Positions 63,313-64,000 of a stretch of 64,000 nt of DNA are shown here, piece by piece. How positions within the stretch are numbered: position 1 is the stretch's first letter; each line of letters starts with the position of its first letter. Origin of the DNA: Streptomyces atroolivaceus (GTDB taxonomy: Bacteria; Actinomycetota; Actinomycetes; Streptomycetales; Streptomycetaceae). Location: contig NZ_JNXG01000002.1 of the NCBI RefSeq assembly GCF_000717025.1, positions 496,001-560,000 of the forward strand. The letters are read 5' to 3'. The notes beneath the pieces were generated by a model. That model saw only the letters and a program-made list of their open reading frames with translations. It did no database searches and was not told where the DNA came from. The position numbers were made by a program, and so were the translations under genes.

Positions 63313-64000
63313 CTACTTCTTCACCCCGAAGAAGGGCTCCAGCGGATCGGGCAGCTTTTCGTTGCAGGCGATGGCGCCGGACTTGGTGAGTGCGTCGTTC
63401 ACACAGGTGTAGTAGTCGCGGTAGACCAGCTGGACCGTATACCCGGTGGCCACGATCGCCAGGGCCAGCAGCGCCGTCACGAGACCGCTGACAGCGGCCG
63501 TCGTCTGCTGCCTGCTGCCGGTCTGCCGGGTTCCGGGGGCGGATCCGGGTGCGGCCGCCGGGGGCGGCGGCGTGGCGGCCCGGCCCGTGCTGATCGCGCC
63601 GGGATCCGAGGCCGTTCCCGCGCCGGGCTCCTGGGGTTTCCGCGGCCCGCCGCGGAGGGCGCTGACCGACCAGTACACGGCGAGGGCACCGAGGAGCATC
63701 GCGATCTCGGGGAAGTCGAACAGGGCGAAGAAGAACGCCCACATGCCGCCCAGCACCGCATAGCGTGCGCGCCGCTGGACGGGGTCGGTCGGGTCCCAGC
63801 GCAGCCCGCCGGGACTGCCCTCGGGGCCGCCGCCCTGGCCCGCCGGTCCGCCGGTGCCGCCGGGCCGGCCGCCGAACCCGCCGCTCTGGCGTCCCGGCTG
63901 CTGGTCGCTCCACTGACTGCCCCAGGCCGGACGGTCGCCGGAGTGCCCGTCGCCGCCGTCACCGCTCCCGCCGTCGCCTCGGTCTCCCGGCGTGTGGGAA
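63313..64000 (-). CDS. Membrane protein, 5' end beyond window
   Basis: The frame is open from 63313 to the window edge with no stop, so the gene extends past 64000. The visible N-terminal part is Gly/Asp/Pro/Gln-rich and disordered. RWDPTDPVQRRARYAVLGG then leads into two hydrophobic segments (MWAFFFALFDFPEIAMLLGA and AVSGLVTALLALAIVATGYT) separated by a Pro/Ala-rich loop. The C-terminal YYTCVNDALTKSGAIACNEK has two Cys that could form a disulfide outside the cell. This architecture recurs in Streptomyces; function unknown. A GTG at 63756 is only an internal candidate start. Confidence 0.75.
   Translation of the reverse strand, partial: SHTPGDRGDGGSGDGGDGHSGDRPAWGSQWSDQQPGRQSGGFGGRPGGTGGPAGQGGGPEGSPGGLRWDPTDPVQRRARYAVLGGMWAFFFALFDFPEIAMLLGALAVYWSVSALRGGPRKPQEPGAGTASDPGAISTGRAATPPPPAAAPGSAPGTRQTGSRQQTTAAVSGLVTALLALAIVATGYTVQLVYRDYYTCVNDALTKSGAIACNEKLPDPLEPFFGVKK

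Overview
The window is a contiguous piece of a Streptomyces chromosome. GC content is very high, third codon positions are almost all G or C, and GTG starts are common. It carries developmental genes found only in this group (whiD, bldM, and a ShbA-type sigma factor). From memory, the gene order groEL1–whiD–bldM–shbA–guaB–guaB3 … guaA … pcrA … icmB … sucCD resembles the S. coelicolor core chromosome around SCO4762–SCO4812. No insertion sequence, prophage, CRISPR array, tRNA or rRNA was seen.

Layout. 1–4.1 kb: 3' part of groEL1, an SDR oxidoreductase, a MOSC protein and a divergent LysR regulator. 4.2–6.6 kb: the developmental block whiD / bldM / shbA; bldM has an exact sigma-BldN-type promoter, a folded leader and a 10-codon upstream ORF. 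6.8–9.5 kb: guaB and the guaB3-type paralogue. 9.6–14.7 kb: a small membrane protein, a UDP-sugar dehydrogenase homologue lacking its catalytic Cys, glpD and a serine hydrolase. 14.8–22 kb: three consecutive membrane-anchored Hanks-type kinases (the middle one a pseudokinase) and a 61-residue ORF. 22.2–25.7 kb: succinic semialdehyde dehydrogenase and a GMC/cholesterol-oxidase-like flavoprotein. 25.8–28.9 kb: two divergent sortase-type (LAxTG) surface proteins. 29.2–31.4 kb: chorismate mutase behind a probable Phe/Tyr attenuator, then guaA. 31.5–39.6 kb: Uma2, methyltransferase, membrane proteins, DoxX, a PspC operon and a PspC-histidine kinase/NarL-type regulator pair, and a GNAT. 39.6–47.1 kb: two NlpC/P60 cell-wall hydrolases (one with a ydaO/c-di-AMP riboswitch), pcrA and a membrane-anchored M23 peptidase. 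47.4–49.0 kb: lipase and icmB. 49.3–57.8 kb: a two-armed cluster SWIM–DUF5691 / MmpS-like lipoprotein–MoxR–DUF5682–VWA. 58.1–60.2 kb: sucCD. 60.2–64 kb: an XRE–sigma-like fusion whose 3' end lies in a 169-bp inverted repeat, a PerM-like membrane protein, and a partial membrane protein.

How the genes relate. GuaB and GuaA make GMP from IMP. sucCD, gabD2-type SSADH, glpD and icmB belong to central carbon metabolism. NlpC/P60 and M23 proteins, sortase substrates and PASTA-less kinases concern the cell envelope. whiD, bldM and shbA govern sporulation and principal sigma factor supply. The least understood unit is the MoxR–DUF5682–VWA / SWIM–DUF5691 cluster, which has the build of an AAA+/VWA chaperone-type or conflict system. 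The most striking regulatory signals are the chorismate mutase leader, the bldM leader, the palindrome upstream of the SSADH gene, and a repeated leaderless-promoter pattern.
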